Positions 12,215-24,141 of a stretch of DNA of 64,000 nucleotides are shown here, piece after piece. Numbering within the stretch: position 1 is the first letter of the stretch; each line of letters opens with the position of its first letter. This stretch comes from Anaspis maculata. Lineage: Eukaryota > Arthropoda > Insecta > Coleoptera > Scraptiidae. A program made the position numbers and the translations under genes. The stretch lies in the NCBI GenBank assembly GCA_949128115.1, contig OX421964.1:2728001-2792000 (forward strand). The letters are read 5' to 3'. The notes under the pieces were generated by a model. The model was not told the DNA's origin. It saw only the letters and a program-made list of their open reading frames with translations, and did no database searches.

Positions 12215-13080
12215 AAGAACTGCATATGGCAAATTACCCGAATGAGAAGCAGAGGAGCACCTAGCTTCGATGGCGTAATACTGGAGTCCATCAAGCATAG
12301 TCGAGCCAAGGTAATTCTTTGATTTTTCCAACGTTTTCAATGAATTTTACCAACCTTTTACCTTCGAGTTTCAAGACCAGAAAAATTCTAGGAATTTTGA
12401 AGCCTGGAGAAGTGAAGAATTTCGGAGTCTGAGCTCCCATAGCTCTGCTGAGCGTAAGCATCTAGAACAACCCATCCACCATTCATCTCAGTTTCCTAAT
12501 AAAGAACAATAGAACAATCTCCCACGCGAGCAAGTAGAATTCCTGTCCTGGCCTAGAAGAAGCTGCTGGGAACAATAAGCCCTGTCTTTGGCCACACACC
12601 AAAAATGGATTCCAGATGAATAAGTCAGGAGCGGTGTTTGTGGACCTCGCTGCTGCCTACGAATCCCTACGATGCGTTTGGAGAAAGAACTTCTTGGTAA
12701 AAAATCATTAATTCGTTTCATGCCGCGGATTTTTGAATTCCGTGAACAATCTGCTCAACGAACGATACTTCTAGCTCCACATAGACAACGGAAAAGGTAG
12801 CTCTCGATGATTGACCCAAACGGTCTTCTCCAGGGCTGTGTTGGCACCGCTGCTCAGCAGCATTTGTATCGGCGATTTCCCGGAGACTCCTTCCAGGGAC
12901 ATCGCCATGATCTACCAACATCAGTATTCAGGAGAAGGGAAAGAAGTGAATGACCTTTGTGCGAGAGTCAAGCTGAAACTCGATCATCCTACAAGTTCTC
13001 AAGATCTATCTACATTTCAAGATTCTTCAGAAGTGTTGTTAGTCTAGTCACTATGTTCAAAAAACCCTAGCAACTTCGGA
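12215..13080 (+). pseudogene. Decayed non-LTR reverse transcriptase in copy 2
   Basis: Plus-strand counterpart of the remnant in copy 1, because this copy is inverted. Visible landmarks are SGAVFVDLAAAYESL (about 12628-12670, motif A aspartate present) and VLAPLLSSICIGDFPETPSR (about 12838-12900). Between and after them the frame is broken and the YADD active site is degraded. It cannot encode an active enzyme. The pattern of breaks is shared with the other two copies, which argues that decay preceded amplification of the host element. Confidence 0.65.
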
Positions 13081-13615
13081 AAAAATAGTAGAGGGTTGAA
13101 ATTTTGTACACATGTTCTTTAAGTAGTGAGAAATGAGCTCAAGAAAGTCCTTTAAAATCCAATCTTAGAAACCCATGATGAACGCCATCAAGTGTTAAGA
13201 ACCAGTTTTTTTGGGCGAAAAAGTCATTGTCTTAGCTCAAGATTTTTTTTGCAAATGGATGATTGCATGTTACCATTTGAAGAATTCCCATGCAACATTT
13301 GAACAGTTGCCTAAAAGGCGGATCCAAGATGGCGGCCAAGAAGAAAAAAACAGTTGACTAAGTACATTATTTTTGAGTCTAGCATTGATTGTGGACATTG
13401 GTTGATTGTCACATTTCATTTCATTTGAAATTTCCGAGATGATTTCCAATAGAAGAACCAAGTTATACTCCAGTACCCAAAAAAACCACTGATTTATTAT
13501 AAAAAAAAGGAAATTTCTTGATTTTTTTTTCAAGTATTTTGAAACGGTTAAAGGTTTTTGGCTGTTGAAATGTTGAACGGCTTAAAGCACTATCAAAAGC
13601 ATAGAATTCTGAATA

Positions 13616-14536
13616 CAGGGTGTTCGTTTTTCGAGGCTAAGCATGGGTATCTCGCTTATCTTGAGAGATACAAAGTCGGTTAAATTAGGAAAAAGGTGCG
13701 CATTTTTATGACGATCAATAATCCAAAAAGAAATTTGACGTATCGATTTTCGTTTTTGAGATATCGTGAAAAAACAGGAATTTGAATTTTTGTTTTAATT
13801 TTTTATTCAAAAAACGGTTGAAGGTGGCCTTGTCTAATCTAGACATTGTCAGTCCACTTTTTCAAGGGGAATCCAAAGCTGCCAAAATCTTTATTTTAGC
13901 TTTCAAAGCAACCGAGATACGACATTCAACTTTTTTCTGTAATGGGCGCCATATTGGATTTTGATATATTTGAATACGGTATTCTTTTCTGGTTAGAGCG
14001 ATGTGCCATATGTCATTGTTGAATGAATATTTGACATTTACGTTTTTTTTTATTGTCGGTGCTGATTTTGTTTCCAAAGCACTCTTTGAAAAATAAAAAA
14101 TAGAATTTTTGCTCTGAAGCATGAGTTCAACAGTGGCATGTGACACATCGTTGTAACCAGAAAATAAAATTGTATTCAAAAATGTCAAAATCCAATATGG
14201 CGCCCATAAGAGAAAAAAAAGTTGAATGTCATATCTCGATTGTTTGGGAAGCTAGAATGAGGATTTTGGCAACATTAAATTCCCCTTGAAAAAGTGCCTT
14301 CACAATGTCTTAATTAGAAAAGGCTACCTTCAACCGTTTTTCAAATAAAAAATAAAAACAAAAATTACAGATTTCTTTTTTTTCTTGATATCTCGAAAAC
14401 TAAAACTGACAAGTCAAATCTCTTCTTGGATCATTGATCGTCATGAAAATTCGCAACTTTTTTCTAATTTAACCGACTCTGTAACTCTAAAGATAAGCGA
14501 GATACCCATGCTTAGCCTCGAAAAATGGACACCCTG
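13616..14536. mobile_element. 921 bp palindromic TIR element (CAGGGTGT ends), TA duplication
   Basis: The ends are CAGGGTGT and ACACCCTG, flanked by TA at 13614-13615 and 14537-14538. The two arms are inverted copies of each other over almost their whole length, with the axis near 14070. Copies 1 and 3 of the surrounding element lack it and show the empty target, so its boundaries are exact. It is therefore younger than the copying of the host element. No transposase is present. The CAGGGTGT end is shared with inner palindromes at 34766-36285 and 39700-48986. Confidence 0.85.
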
Positions 14537-17500
14537 TATATATGGTGATTTTCAAATATCCAGCTCTTTTGGCTTCTGAGATAAAAAAAATTGGAATGTT
14601 GCTCTTATTATGTTTCAAGAAAATTGGTATCTTCAACTATGAGAAAGGCATCTACATCGCTCCCTAAGAGCCAGTCAGATGTCGCCAACTTAACTGTTAC
14701 AGGTAACCACTTTGATACTTGAAAATACTCTTGTGTGCAAAGTGGCGCCTTGGTATCACAAAGGACGAAGTTGAAACCCTCACGAGCTCTACTAGATATT
14801 ATGTAGGAGAGCAACTGAAGTCGCAAATATGTAGAGTGGGTGCAGGTAGGTGTCTAATTACTTTCGTGGATCATGGACATGGCTCACATGGCCAAACTCC
14901 CTGACAAAGAAAAAGTCGGTATATCTCTACGACTCAACCGAGGTGACTGACAAAAAGACGAAGGAATAAGAATCCCACGAAGCGTGGGAAGGAATAAGAT
15001 GCAAGCTGTTGTAGTTGAAATATTTTAATAATAGTAGATAAACTGTACATAATTATGGGAATAAATATACAAAATTGAAAACTTTGGGGGCCTATTGTTA
15101 AAAATTAATCACGAGTTGTCCCTTACATCTCTGATGGAGTGGTAAACTGACCTAAAGATTGAAAACTAAATGTGCTAGGTAGTAGAGTTCCAAAAGATGA
15201 TTGATATTTATGTCCAAAGGTGTGGGCACAGACTGTGTGGGTATACTGGTCCTCCAAAATGGCATTATTCAATTTCATTGGCGGGGCGGCAGCGGGCAGC
15301 TGCACAATCATACTATTCTGTGTCTGGAGGTGGTGCTCGTACTTCGTTTTGGTGGATAACAGTATGTAGGACCTGGAGTTGCATCCCTTGTGTCCCCACA
15401 GTTGCCTCGTTGTCGGTGCTGTTGTTGCTGATACTCTGCAAGGGCTCGCAGCAACGCCTCTCTGTTGCTTGCTCTCCGGCATTAGCTCCTGGCTTTCCGC
15501 AGCTGCTCCCATGAACCTCCAGTGATCCTGACGAATGTGACGAGTTGAAACGGGTCATTTCGAGCAGAAATGGCCGAGAGAATTCCTTTTAATTTCGGTT
15601 AGGTGACATACTGACTGTCAGATTTTGACACACTGCACTCAAATTGAAATCGCGGCGGAATGGCGAAAAAAGCTTGGCCGGCCCAAGCTTTTTTTTTGCC
15701 CCCGCGTCGTCCCCTCGCTGCGATGATTCCGATCTGCCACCAGCTTTCACTCGCACCCCATTGGTCAGAGAAATCTTGCCAAAACTTAGCAACATAAAGT
15801 CTGGCCGGCCACCCGGTGGCCACGGCCGGCCCGACCAGGATTCTTTCGCTGCCCCGCCGTTTCCTGGCGACATCCTCACCTTCCGCCCGCACGCCATTGG
15901 TCGGAGGTGTATCGCCTAGCGATTTCATCCCCTTTCGCTGGTCAAATCGCTATACATAAACCGAGCATAAGAATCTTGGTCGGGCCGGCCGTGGCCACCG
16001 GGTGGCCGGCCAGACTTTATGTTGCTAAGTTTTGGCAAGATTTCCCTGACCAATGGGGTGCGAGTGAAAGCTGGTGGCAGATCGGAATCATCGCAACGAA
16101 GGGACGACGCGGGGGCGAAAAAAAAGCTTGGACCGGCCAAGCTTTTTTCGCCATTCCGCCGCGATTTCAATTTGAGTGCAGTGTGTCAAAATCTGACAGT
16201 CAGTATGTCAAATAACCGAAATTAAAAGGAATTCTCTCGGCCATTTCTGCTTGAAATGACCTGTTTCAACTCGTCACATTCGTCAGGATCACTGGAGGTT
16301 CATGGAAGCAGCTGCGGAAAGCCAGGAGCTAATGCCGGAGAGCAAGCAACAGAGAGGCGTTGCTGCGAGCCGTTGCAGAGTATCAGCAACAACAGCACCG
16401 ACAACGAGGCAACTGTGGGGACACAAGGGATGCAACTCCAGGTCCTACATACTGTTATCCACCAAAGTGAAGTACGAGCACCACCTCCAGACACAGAATA
16501 GTATGATTGTGCAGCTGCCCGCTGCCGCCCCGCCAATAAAATTGAATAATGCCATTTTGGAGGACCAGTATACCCACACCTTTGGATATGAATATCAGTC
16601 ATTTTTTGGAACTCTACTACCTAGCACATTTAGTTTTTAATCTTTAGATCAGTTTACCACTCCATCAGAGATGTTAGGGACAACTCGTGATTAATTTTCA
16701 ACAATAGGCTCCCAAAGTTTTCAATTTTGTATATTTACTTATTCCCATAATTATGTACAGTTTATCTACTATTATTAAAATATTTCAACTACAACAGCTT
16801 GCATCTTATTCCTTCCCACGCCATCGTCTTTTTGTCAGTCACCTCGGTTGAGTCGTAGAGATATACCGACTTTTTCTTTGTCAGGGAGTTTGGCCATGTG
16901 AGCCATGTCCATGATCCACGAAAGTAATTAGGCACCTACCTGCACCCACTCTGCATATTTGCGACTTCAGTTGCTCTCCTACATAATATCTAGTAGAGCT
17001 CGTGAGGGTTTCAACTTCGTCCTTTGTGATACCAAGGCGCCACTTTGCACACAAGAGTATTTTCAAGTAAAGTGGTTACCTGTAACAAATAATTGGCGAC
17101 ATCTGACTGGCTCTTAGGGAGCGATGTAGATGCCTTTCTCATAGTTGAAGATACCAATTTTCTTGAAACATGATAAGAGCAACATTCCAATTTTTTTTTA
17201 TCTCAGAAGCCAATAGAGCTGGATATTTGAAAATCACCATATATATTCGGAATTCTATGCTTTTGATAGTGCTTTAAGCCGTTCAACATTTCAACAGCCA
17301 AAAACCTTTAACCGTTTTAAAATACTTGAAAAAAAAATCAAGAAATTTTCTTTTTTCCCTAATAAATCGGTGGTTTTCTTGGATACTGGAGTGTAACTTG
17401 GTTCTTCTATTGGAAATCATCTCAGAAATTTTAAATGAAATGAAATGTGACAATCAACCAATGTCCACAATCATTGCTAGACTCAAAAATAATGTACTTA

Positions 17501-17699
17501 GTCAACTGTTTTTTCTTCTTGGCCACCATCTTGGATCCGCCTTTTAGGCAACTGTTCAAATGTTGCATGGAAATTCTTCAAATAGTGACATGCAATCATC
17601 CATTTGCAAAAAAAATCTTGAGCTAAAACAATGACTTTTTCGCCCAAAAAAACTGGTTCTTAACACTTGATGGCGTTCATCATGGGTTTCTGAGATTGG

Positions 17700-18620
17700 A
17701 TTTCAAAGGACCTTCTTGAGTTCATTTCTCACTACTTGAAGAACATGTGTAAAAAATTTCAACCCTCTACTATTTTTTCCGAAGTTGCTAGGGTTTTTTG
17801 AACATAGTGACTGGACTAACAACACTTCTGAAGAATCTTGAAATGTAGATAGATCTTGAGAACTTGTAGGATGATCGAGTTTCAGCTTGACTCTCGCACA
17901 AAGGTCATTTACTTCCTTCTCTTCTCCTGAATACTGATGTTGGTAGATCATGGCGATGTCCCTGGAAGGAGTCTCCGGGAAATTGCCGATACAAACGCTG
18001 CTGAGCAGCGGTACCAACACAGCCTTGGAGAAGACTGTTTGGTTCAATCTTCGAAAGCTACCTTTTCCGTTGTTTATGTGGAGCTAGAAGTATCGTTCGT
18101 TAAGCAGGTTGTTTACGAAATTAAAAAATCCGCGGCATGAAACGAATTCGTGATTTTTTATCAAGAAGTTCTTCTTCCAAACGCATCGTAGGGATTCGTA
18201 GGCAGCAGCGAGGTCCACAAACACCGCTCCTGACTTCTTTCTCTGGAATCTATTTTTGGTGTGTTGCCAAAGACAGGGCTTGTTCCTAGCAGGCTCTTCT
18301 AGGCCAGGACCGGAATTCCACTTGCTCGCGTGGAAGATTGTTCTTCATTAGGGAACTGAGACGAATGGTGGATGGGTTGTTCTAGATGCTTACGCTCAGC
18401 AGAGCTATGGAAGCTCAGGCGTCGAAGTTCTTCACTTCTCCAGGCTTCACAATTTCTAGAATTTTTCTGGTCTTAAAACTTCAAGGTAAATGGTTGGTAA
18501 AATTCATTGAAAACTTTGGAAAAATCAAAGAATTACCTTGGCTCCACTATGCTTGATGGACTCCGGTAGTACGCCATCAAAACCTAGGTGCTCCTCTGCT
18601 TCTCATTCGAGTAATTTGCC
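17700..18620 (-). pseudogene. Decayed non-LTR reverse transcriptase in copy 3
   Basis: Same remnant as in copies 1 and 2, on the minus strand. The GDFPETPSR-like segment lies near 17970-17940 (with IGNFPETPSR in this copy). The motif A region GAVFVDLAAAYESL lies near 18220-18180, and the KGAPGFDG-like finger segment near 18590. Frameshifts and the missing YADD box make it non-functional. Confidence 0.6.
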
Positions 18621-18964
18621 ATTATGCAGTTCTTCAAGGGTGAATGAGTTAATGAATTTTTAAACCTTGTTGATCGCACTTCTTCATCATATTACGCAAT
18701 TTCTTGTTAACGATTCTTCTATCTAGAGCGTCTATCTTTTTCTTCGACATCTTCAAAATCCTGCGAGCAATTCTCTCTGCATGTGGATGTTTGCATTATT
18801 TGCGGAAGTTGCTGCTCTTGTTGTTTTGCACTTACGAGTCGTACTGGGAATTATTGAGGGAGGGATTACCATGCAAAGCAAAAAAGACAACTGTTATTGC
18901 TACCTGTGTAATCAGCTGTTCCATTCTTTCATTGCTCTGGAGTAACGTGACCCCCAGTATCTGA

Positions 18965-19480
18965 TGGCGTTTTCGACTGGGACTGCTCTGGAACTGTTCC
19001 AGTTCCGAACTTGCTCGATGCCGAGCTGCTCTTGAACCGAATTGGATTCGTTCCATTCTGTCCCCGTCGGCTCGGCTCCATCACAGACGGCTTCATTCCG
19101 TTTCTTTTCCCTCTCCCTCTCATTAATTTCACAGCATTCATACCTTCCATCACTGCTTGATTCGAACAGGAATTCATGAGAAAATTGTAAAAAGGAATGC
19201 ACCGCTACAAATTCATTCCTTTTGGTACTACCACGACTCATATTTAGCATCAAAATCGACACTGATACATCAAGTTGACAGTAGAACTGACTACCAAGAC
19301 AGTTCTAAAATTCGGAGCTGGTTCCGTGCAAATGACGTAGGAATATTCCCAGTCGAACACAGCAAAAGTAGCACGGGAGCAATGCCACTTCCAGTCGAAC
19401 ACGCCGAAAAGTTGCTCTGATGAACTGCGCATGCTCACTCGGAATGGAACCGGCTCGGTTCTAGCCAGTCGAAAACGCCA
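18965..19480. mobile_element. 516 bp TIR element with TGGCGTTTTCGACTGG ends
   Basis: The ends are a 16 bp perfect inverted repeat (TGGCGTTTTCGACTGG and its complement). Comparison with the empty site in copies 1 and 2 places the insertion between the CAGTATCTGA and ATCTAGAAATTC parts of the host. The target duplication is unclear: TGA on the left and TAC on the right. Related CCAGTCGAAMACG motifs recur inside near 19340, 19392 and 19464 as subterminal repeats, which are common transposase-binding arrangements. No coding capacity. Superfamily undecided. Confidence 0.65.
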
Positions 19481-20049
19481 TACATCTAGAAATTCTGGTG
19501 GGATGGAAGTAGTTGCAGGTCTCTTTTCAGTCTTTTCTTTCAATTTCAACCAAATTTTCTTGCGTTTCCACTGGTGGTATATACTACGACAGATGAGAGT
19601 CCAACAACACGAGTCCAAAAGATTATGGCCAAACCGAGACGAGGCTATTCTCGAGTAGGTATTCTAAATGTTTTTCTTGATCTTGGATGCTTCAACGATA
19701 CAATCAGAGTGAAACCAGTCACTTTTCTCGTGGCAATTCTGGTATATTAACCGACTGTAGCATCATCTCTTCCTTGCAATCCAACAGTGCCGATATTTCT
19801 GCGCCTTTTTTGCCTTGCCGCAGTAAAAGCAGTCCACTCAGTAGGCATCATAGAACCCGAGATAGAGCCTCAGCTGTCTTCCAGCGTCCAGGGATGATTT
19901 GCGCTCTCACATGCCTACTTCTGGGCTTGTTCAACTGTTTGATAAAAATAGACATCCCATCAAGCTCCTTGTCCGATTTTGTTATGACTACGATTCAGTT
20001 TACTTACCGTTTGTTCATCAGGAACGAGGAACGTTGATAGGAAGCTTTA

Positions 20050-20829
20050 CCACAGAATAGAAATAAGTGCTTCGCACAGAAGCCGCACTCCCGTCGGCTC
20101 CTTTGATGTTTTCGGTTCACCGCCAGGGACCTTGAGCACTACTGATTTAAAAGGCCCATCGTCTATGCTCGGCACACTCGTGATGTTCCGTCGATGTGTG
20201 CGATGCCATTGGCGGGTTGGCGCCCGCCCAAGCTATGACAGTTGTATGTTTGTGTTGTTTGTTGACAAGGATATAACCTCAACTGTACCTGACAGACCTG
20301 TGTCTATGTTTCTCTGCTTTCTTACTCTCCACACCGCATAGCAACAATAGTGCAATAGTGCAATGTGTTATGGAAATCGGAAGAAACGCCGGCCGTCGGG
20401 CACCTTTACTGTCAGAATAAAATTTGTATCCACAACCCACATACGCGCAAACGGTGCCCCATTTTCTCTTCTTTGCGGAAGGTGGAGGATTCTCCTCAGC
20501 CAAGGCCACATGAACTTATCACCAATTCACCACCTCAAAACCGTAGTGAGGAGTCCAACAGGTGAAACACGAACACAGGTACAGTTGAGGTTAGCTTTTT
20601 GTCAACAAACAACAGGAAGAGCGACGCATTAAATGACATTTAGCAACCGTCATAGCTTCGGCGGGGAGCAATCCGCCAATGACGCGTCGTACACAGCGAC
20701 GAAGCCTCACGAGTGTGCCGAGTACACACGATGGACCTTTAAACCAGTAGTGCACTTCTATCTCGCTCATATTTTTGATATCCTTTTCAAGTGATGCTTC
20801 TGTGCCAGGCACTTATTACTATTCTGTGG
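20050..20829. mobile_element. ~780 bp palindromic TIR element, CTTTA duplication
   Basis: The ends CCACAGAATAG and CTATTCTGTGG are inverted and extend into long arms around a central loop near 20380-20500. CTTTA (perhaps GCTTTA) flanks both ends (20045-20049, 20830-20834). Copies 1 and 2 show the empty target (GGTTTATATCG). The 5-6 bp duplication separates it from the TA-duplicating palindromes elsewhere in the window. A minus-strand frame at 20279-20509 begins MALAEENPPPSAKKRK and contains CAYVGC. I cannot assign it. Confidence 0.7.
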
Positions 20830-20994
20830 CTTTACATCGTTTATACACACACAGAAAACGTTTCGTTAATTTTTATTTGTCAAAGAGACATTCAAATTGA
20901 CATCAAAAGTCACCGCAATTTATGCAATCAACGATGGCTGGATGTCGCTGGGCGATGTTCGCTGGTCAAATCGCTATACATAAACCAAGCATAA

Positions 20995-21589
20995 ATTAGA
21001 ACATCGAAAAAGAATGCGAGAGGATGAGCGCGCTGAGCCGTCGGCATACCGTCATCGCATTCGACGACATGGTGTTATTGAAATCTCCCCCTAAATCAGT
21101 ATTTAATAAAGCGCGCGCTCTTCTCCAGTCAGTCAACTTGATGGCTTACTCCCCAACTCCCCCTTCTGCCTCCTCTCTGAGCTACCCTGAGGATTCCCAT
21201 TCCCCCCCCATTCCAGGACCCGATTCCCATTACCGCGCGGGTATTAAAAATATGACGCAAAAAGCAGTTAGTTGGAACGACAGCACTTTCATTTTGTTTC
21301 TGACGGAGTTTTTTTCAAGTTGTGTTTTTTTGCCTTTTCGAACTTCAACCTCGTTCCAGGCCGCCGGAGCTCAGTGCTGGAAGTTCATTGAGCGGCATTA
21401 AAGCTTTTATATTGGATATAAACGTGAGCTCGTGTATAGCGTTCAAGTTTTATAGCGAAATATTTATTTACAATGGAAATATCTACTGCGAAATCTGCAT
21501 TGCATTACCTCACTTTGGGTGTATCACAGACAAAAAATTCCTGAACACCATAAAATGTACGAGACACAAATTTTTATTTTCTAATTCTA
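20995..21589. other. No gene recognised
   Basis: Open frames at 21024-21401 and 21322-21666 overlap in different frames without any domain I recognise. I do not call them. Confidence 0.35.
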
Positions 21590-22264
21590 ATTCCCCGATT
21601 TCTAGGGGTTTTCAAGATTATTTCTTTATCTGGTACCTACTGCATATTTACTTTCGGAAATTCTAGAAAAGGATTCTACAAGATTCGTGAGATTTCCAAC
21701 GATTTTTATGGAATTACTGGGAATTTATAGGGAGTTTCAAAACTCCCTATATGATTTCTGAAAATTGGTTTGGATTTCTTGGAATTTCTGAATATTATCA
21801 CAAGATTTTCAGTAATGTCTAGGAATCTCTAAGAAATTCGAATAATTTTCAAAAACTGCAGGAGATATCTCAAGATTTCTACAAGAATTCGAGAAATTTC
21901 TGTAGATTTGAAGATTTGTACAAAATTATCAGGAATTCATGAAAGTTCCTAAAGAAAAAATGATGAACATTTTTGTTATAATATCTAGGAATTTTTTAAT
22001 ATTCCTACAAGATTTTGGAAAGCTTCTAGAGATCTGAGGATTTCTAAAATCTATGGGAATACGAGGGATCGAAGATCTACAGGATTGCTTTTAAGATTCC
22101 TGTGAGATTTTTTGGTGATTTTTGGAGTTTTCTACGATATTTCCAAGGATTTTTAAGAATTCTTAGGGATTTCTACGAAATTTGAAAAAAATTTAGAGGT
22201 TTCCGCAGGCTTTTGAGGATTTTTGTGAGCATTTTTGTGAGCATTTTGATGGGTTTTGGAAAAT
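21590..22264. repeat. Degenerate GATTTC-type minisatellite
   Basis: A run of diverged short units built on GGATTTCTAC, GAATTTCT, AAGATTTC and similar, without a fixed period. It resembles 22605-22887 and 50632-50909. It has no coding content. Confidence 0.6.
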
Positions 22265-22571
22265 TTTCACGGGATCCTGAGAATTTGTATGATGTGTAAA
22301 TCTCTCAACGGGCTCGTTCCCGTCTAAGTGTTCTTGTTGTGTGAAAAGGACGGATTTGCAAACACTTGCAGTTGTTTTATGTGTTTTAATCACTACTCAC
22401 TACTAAGTAGATACTGTTTGTACAATTAGTCATAATTATAAGTAGGTACAAACAAAGAAAAGCAATAATGGAGCGGAGCTCTGGCAAAACGCCGCAGGCT
22501 CACGCGAAGAGTCTAGTGCCACTTCTTCGGCCGGAGCGCTCGCGACACACCCGACTCTAACCGAACAGGCG
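22265..22571 (-). other. GC-rich 5'UTR-like block next to the minisatellite
   Basis: Locally GC-rich sequence lies between two minisatellite stretches. Read on the minus strand it starts right after the shared motif GTAGCGTGAGTGTAGTGTTT, as does the 5' region of the non-LTR element at 50594. It may be the 5' leader of a second, 3'-truncated minus-strand retrotransposon. No open frame supports this. Confidence 0.3.
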
Positions 22572-22887
22572 GCGAAGCCACAAACACTACACTCACGCTA
22601 CATATGGAATTTATAAAAATGTTCTGACAATTTCTAGGGATTTCCGGAGATTTCTACGGGATTTTCGAGGGTGTTTTGAAGATTTTGTGGATATTTCTGA
22701 AGATCTTCGAGGATTCCCGATTCCTATGCATTTCTCAAGATTTCTGCGGGATATCTGGGAGTTTTTGAAGATTTGTCTGAGGTTTCTAGGAACTTTGGAA
22801 GATGGGAGATTTTTGAAGAATTTCGAGGGATTTTTGAAGATTTCTGTGGGATTTCTCAAATTATTTACGAGATTTCTGAGCAGTCCT
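22572..22887. repeat. Left copy of ~316 bp direct repeat flanking the TE nest
   Basis: It starts GCGAAGCCACAAACAC and ends GAGCAGTCCT, and includes GATTTC minisatellite. The same sequence, with scattered substitutions, lies at 50595-50909 in the same orientation. The retroelement nest occupies exactly the space between them. It may be a long target-site duplication or an older segmental duplication. Confidence 0.7.
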
Positions 22888-23520
22888 TAGGATGAAGATG
22901 GCATCTTGTACTCCTCTCTTCGGTCTGAAACCGAATTGTGTGTCTTCAAGTGTCTCCACCAGTTGATCTCTCAGTCTTTTTTCCAATATTCTTGCAAATA
23001 TCTTTGCTGCGTTGCTGAGCAATGTAATTGCTCTATAGTTGTGATATTCTTGACTATCTCCTTTTTTGTATATCGGTGTTATGATACCTATTTACCAGTC
23101 TTGGGGTGCTCTTCCCTCTTTCACTATCGTGTTCATGATTCCTCTTAAGTCTTCGAGTGCTTCGCCTGTCAGTGCTTTCAGCATCTCATTAGTTATCTTG
23201 TCGTGTCTCGGTGCTTTTCCTAGCTTAGCTTTCCTTATTGCCGCTAGCAGTTCTCATTCTATAATTTCCTTGTTTTGGTTTCTTTCCCGTGTTGTTTCCC
23301 TTTGTGGTGTGTTTTCTCTTGTTCTTTCTTGTGTTACATCTGTCCTTTCTAGTAGCTCTTTAAAGTACTCTCCATATTCCCATTATCTGTCCTTCGTCTC
23401 CAATAGTGTTTCCTGCCTTATCTTCCAATTTCTTCAGCACTGTGTTTTTTTCTTTTGCCTCATGCCTCTGATTGTACTGAAGAAAAGCTTCTGGTTCCTC
23501 CTGTATGCATTTCGATGGCG
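22888..23520 (-). pseudogene. Old minus-strand non-LTR element, piece 4: reverse transcriptase fragment
   Basis: The minus strand reads, from about 23230 downward, a reverse-transcriptase finger/palm stretch. Landmarks include MLKALTGEALEDLRGI, then a stop, then GIITPIYKKGDSQEYHNYRA, LLSNAAKIFARILEKRL and GFRPKRGVQDAI, which ends at 22888 where the direct repeat begins. The catalytic palm (motif A onward) is therefore missing. From 23520 upward (5' on this strand) comes the linker HRNAYRRNQKLFFSTIRGMR. It joins in order to the endonuclease pieces at 28137-28969 and 36789-37503 and the ORF1 piece at 49591-50350. It carries stops and frameshifts and is inactive. Confidence 0.75.
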
Positions 23521-23559
23521 AAGAATAGCAACCTTCTATCTCACCGTTTACAGAAATTC

Positions 23560-24110
23560 AGCAAGCTCCTATGTCAAAAAGGGGTACTTTCCAGGAGGAA
23601 CAAAATTGTACTTTAAACGTGATGTACTATATTTTCTTCCATTTTAGATTGAAATAATATTCACTATGAATTTAGGTGACATAATGGGATATGAAATTTG
23701 ATATTATTCACTAGATTTGGCTATAAAACGTGACATAGACGATTTTGTCAGCAATATTATGATAATTTTTGCAGAATAGAAGCTTTATAGCAGCTTTTTT
23801 GTCTGACATAGAAGGTTATTTTCAATCTTTTCGTTGAAATTTTTTGCCACAACCCCCCATCTTTGTCATAGAAGCTTACTATCATCTGCCTTGTCATCGT
23901 ATTTTCTGCAAAAACCTTCTTTGTCTGACATAGAAGGTTGATATTTTGTACTTGACATACAAATTAGTCTTGATTGAAATCGGAGGTTTTGTCAGTCGAT
24001 TGAAGGCTGGAGTGTCGATTGTTTGAGTCATTATTTTCAAAACTGCTGGGATTGACATAGGAGGTTGTTGATTTTCTGCAAATGGTGACAAAGAAGGTTG
24101 CTGTTCTTCG
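23560..24110 (+). repeat. 5'UTR with degenerate GACATAGAAGGTT repeats
   Basis: The motif TGACATAGAAGGTT and variants (CATAGAAGCTTA, CATAGGAGGTTG, GACAAAGAAGGTTG) recur irregularly, with perfect or near-perfect cases at about 23807, 23867, 23926, 24054 and 24088. It lies directly upstream of ORF1, as tandem promoter/UTR monomers do in some L1-like elements. The role is inferred. Confidence 0.5.
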
Positions 24111-24141
24111 CCATCGATTTGTCATTGGATGCGCAGGCAAG

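Larger units (their letters stand above)
11162..15967 (-). mobile_element. TIR element copy 2 of 3 (inverted)
   Basis: This is an inverted copy of 7393-11158. It abuts copy 1 through a single TTA (11159-11161) and copy 3 through TAA (15968-15970). It has both terminal inverted repeats and is 4806 bp long because it contains a 921 bp palindromic insertion at 13616-14536. Without that insertion it is slightly longer than copy 1 and keeps segments that copy 1 lost. A clean coding frame at 14719-14904 (+, 61 codons, starting MKILLCAKWRLGITK) is shared by all copies, and I cannot assign it. Confidence 0.7.
15970..20991 (+). mobile_element. TIR element copy 3 of 3 (5' truncated)
   Basis: Direct copy of 7393-11158. 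It begins at the point equivalent to about 7516 in copy 1, so roughly 125 bp including the left inverted repeat are missing, and it is joined directly to copy 2 through TAA. The right inverted repeat is intact and is followed by TAA (20992-20994), matching the TAA before copy 1. It carries two insertions absent from the other copies: 18965-19480 and 20050-20829. Confidence 0.7.

Noticed and set aside
23066..23647. 193-codon plus-strand frame
   Set aside because: Antisense shadow of the minus-strand reverse-transcriptase fragment.
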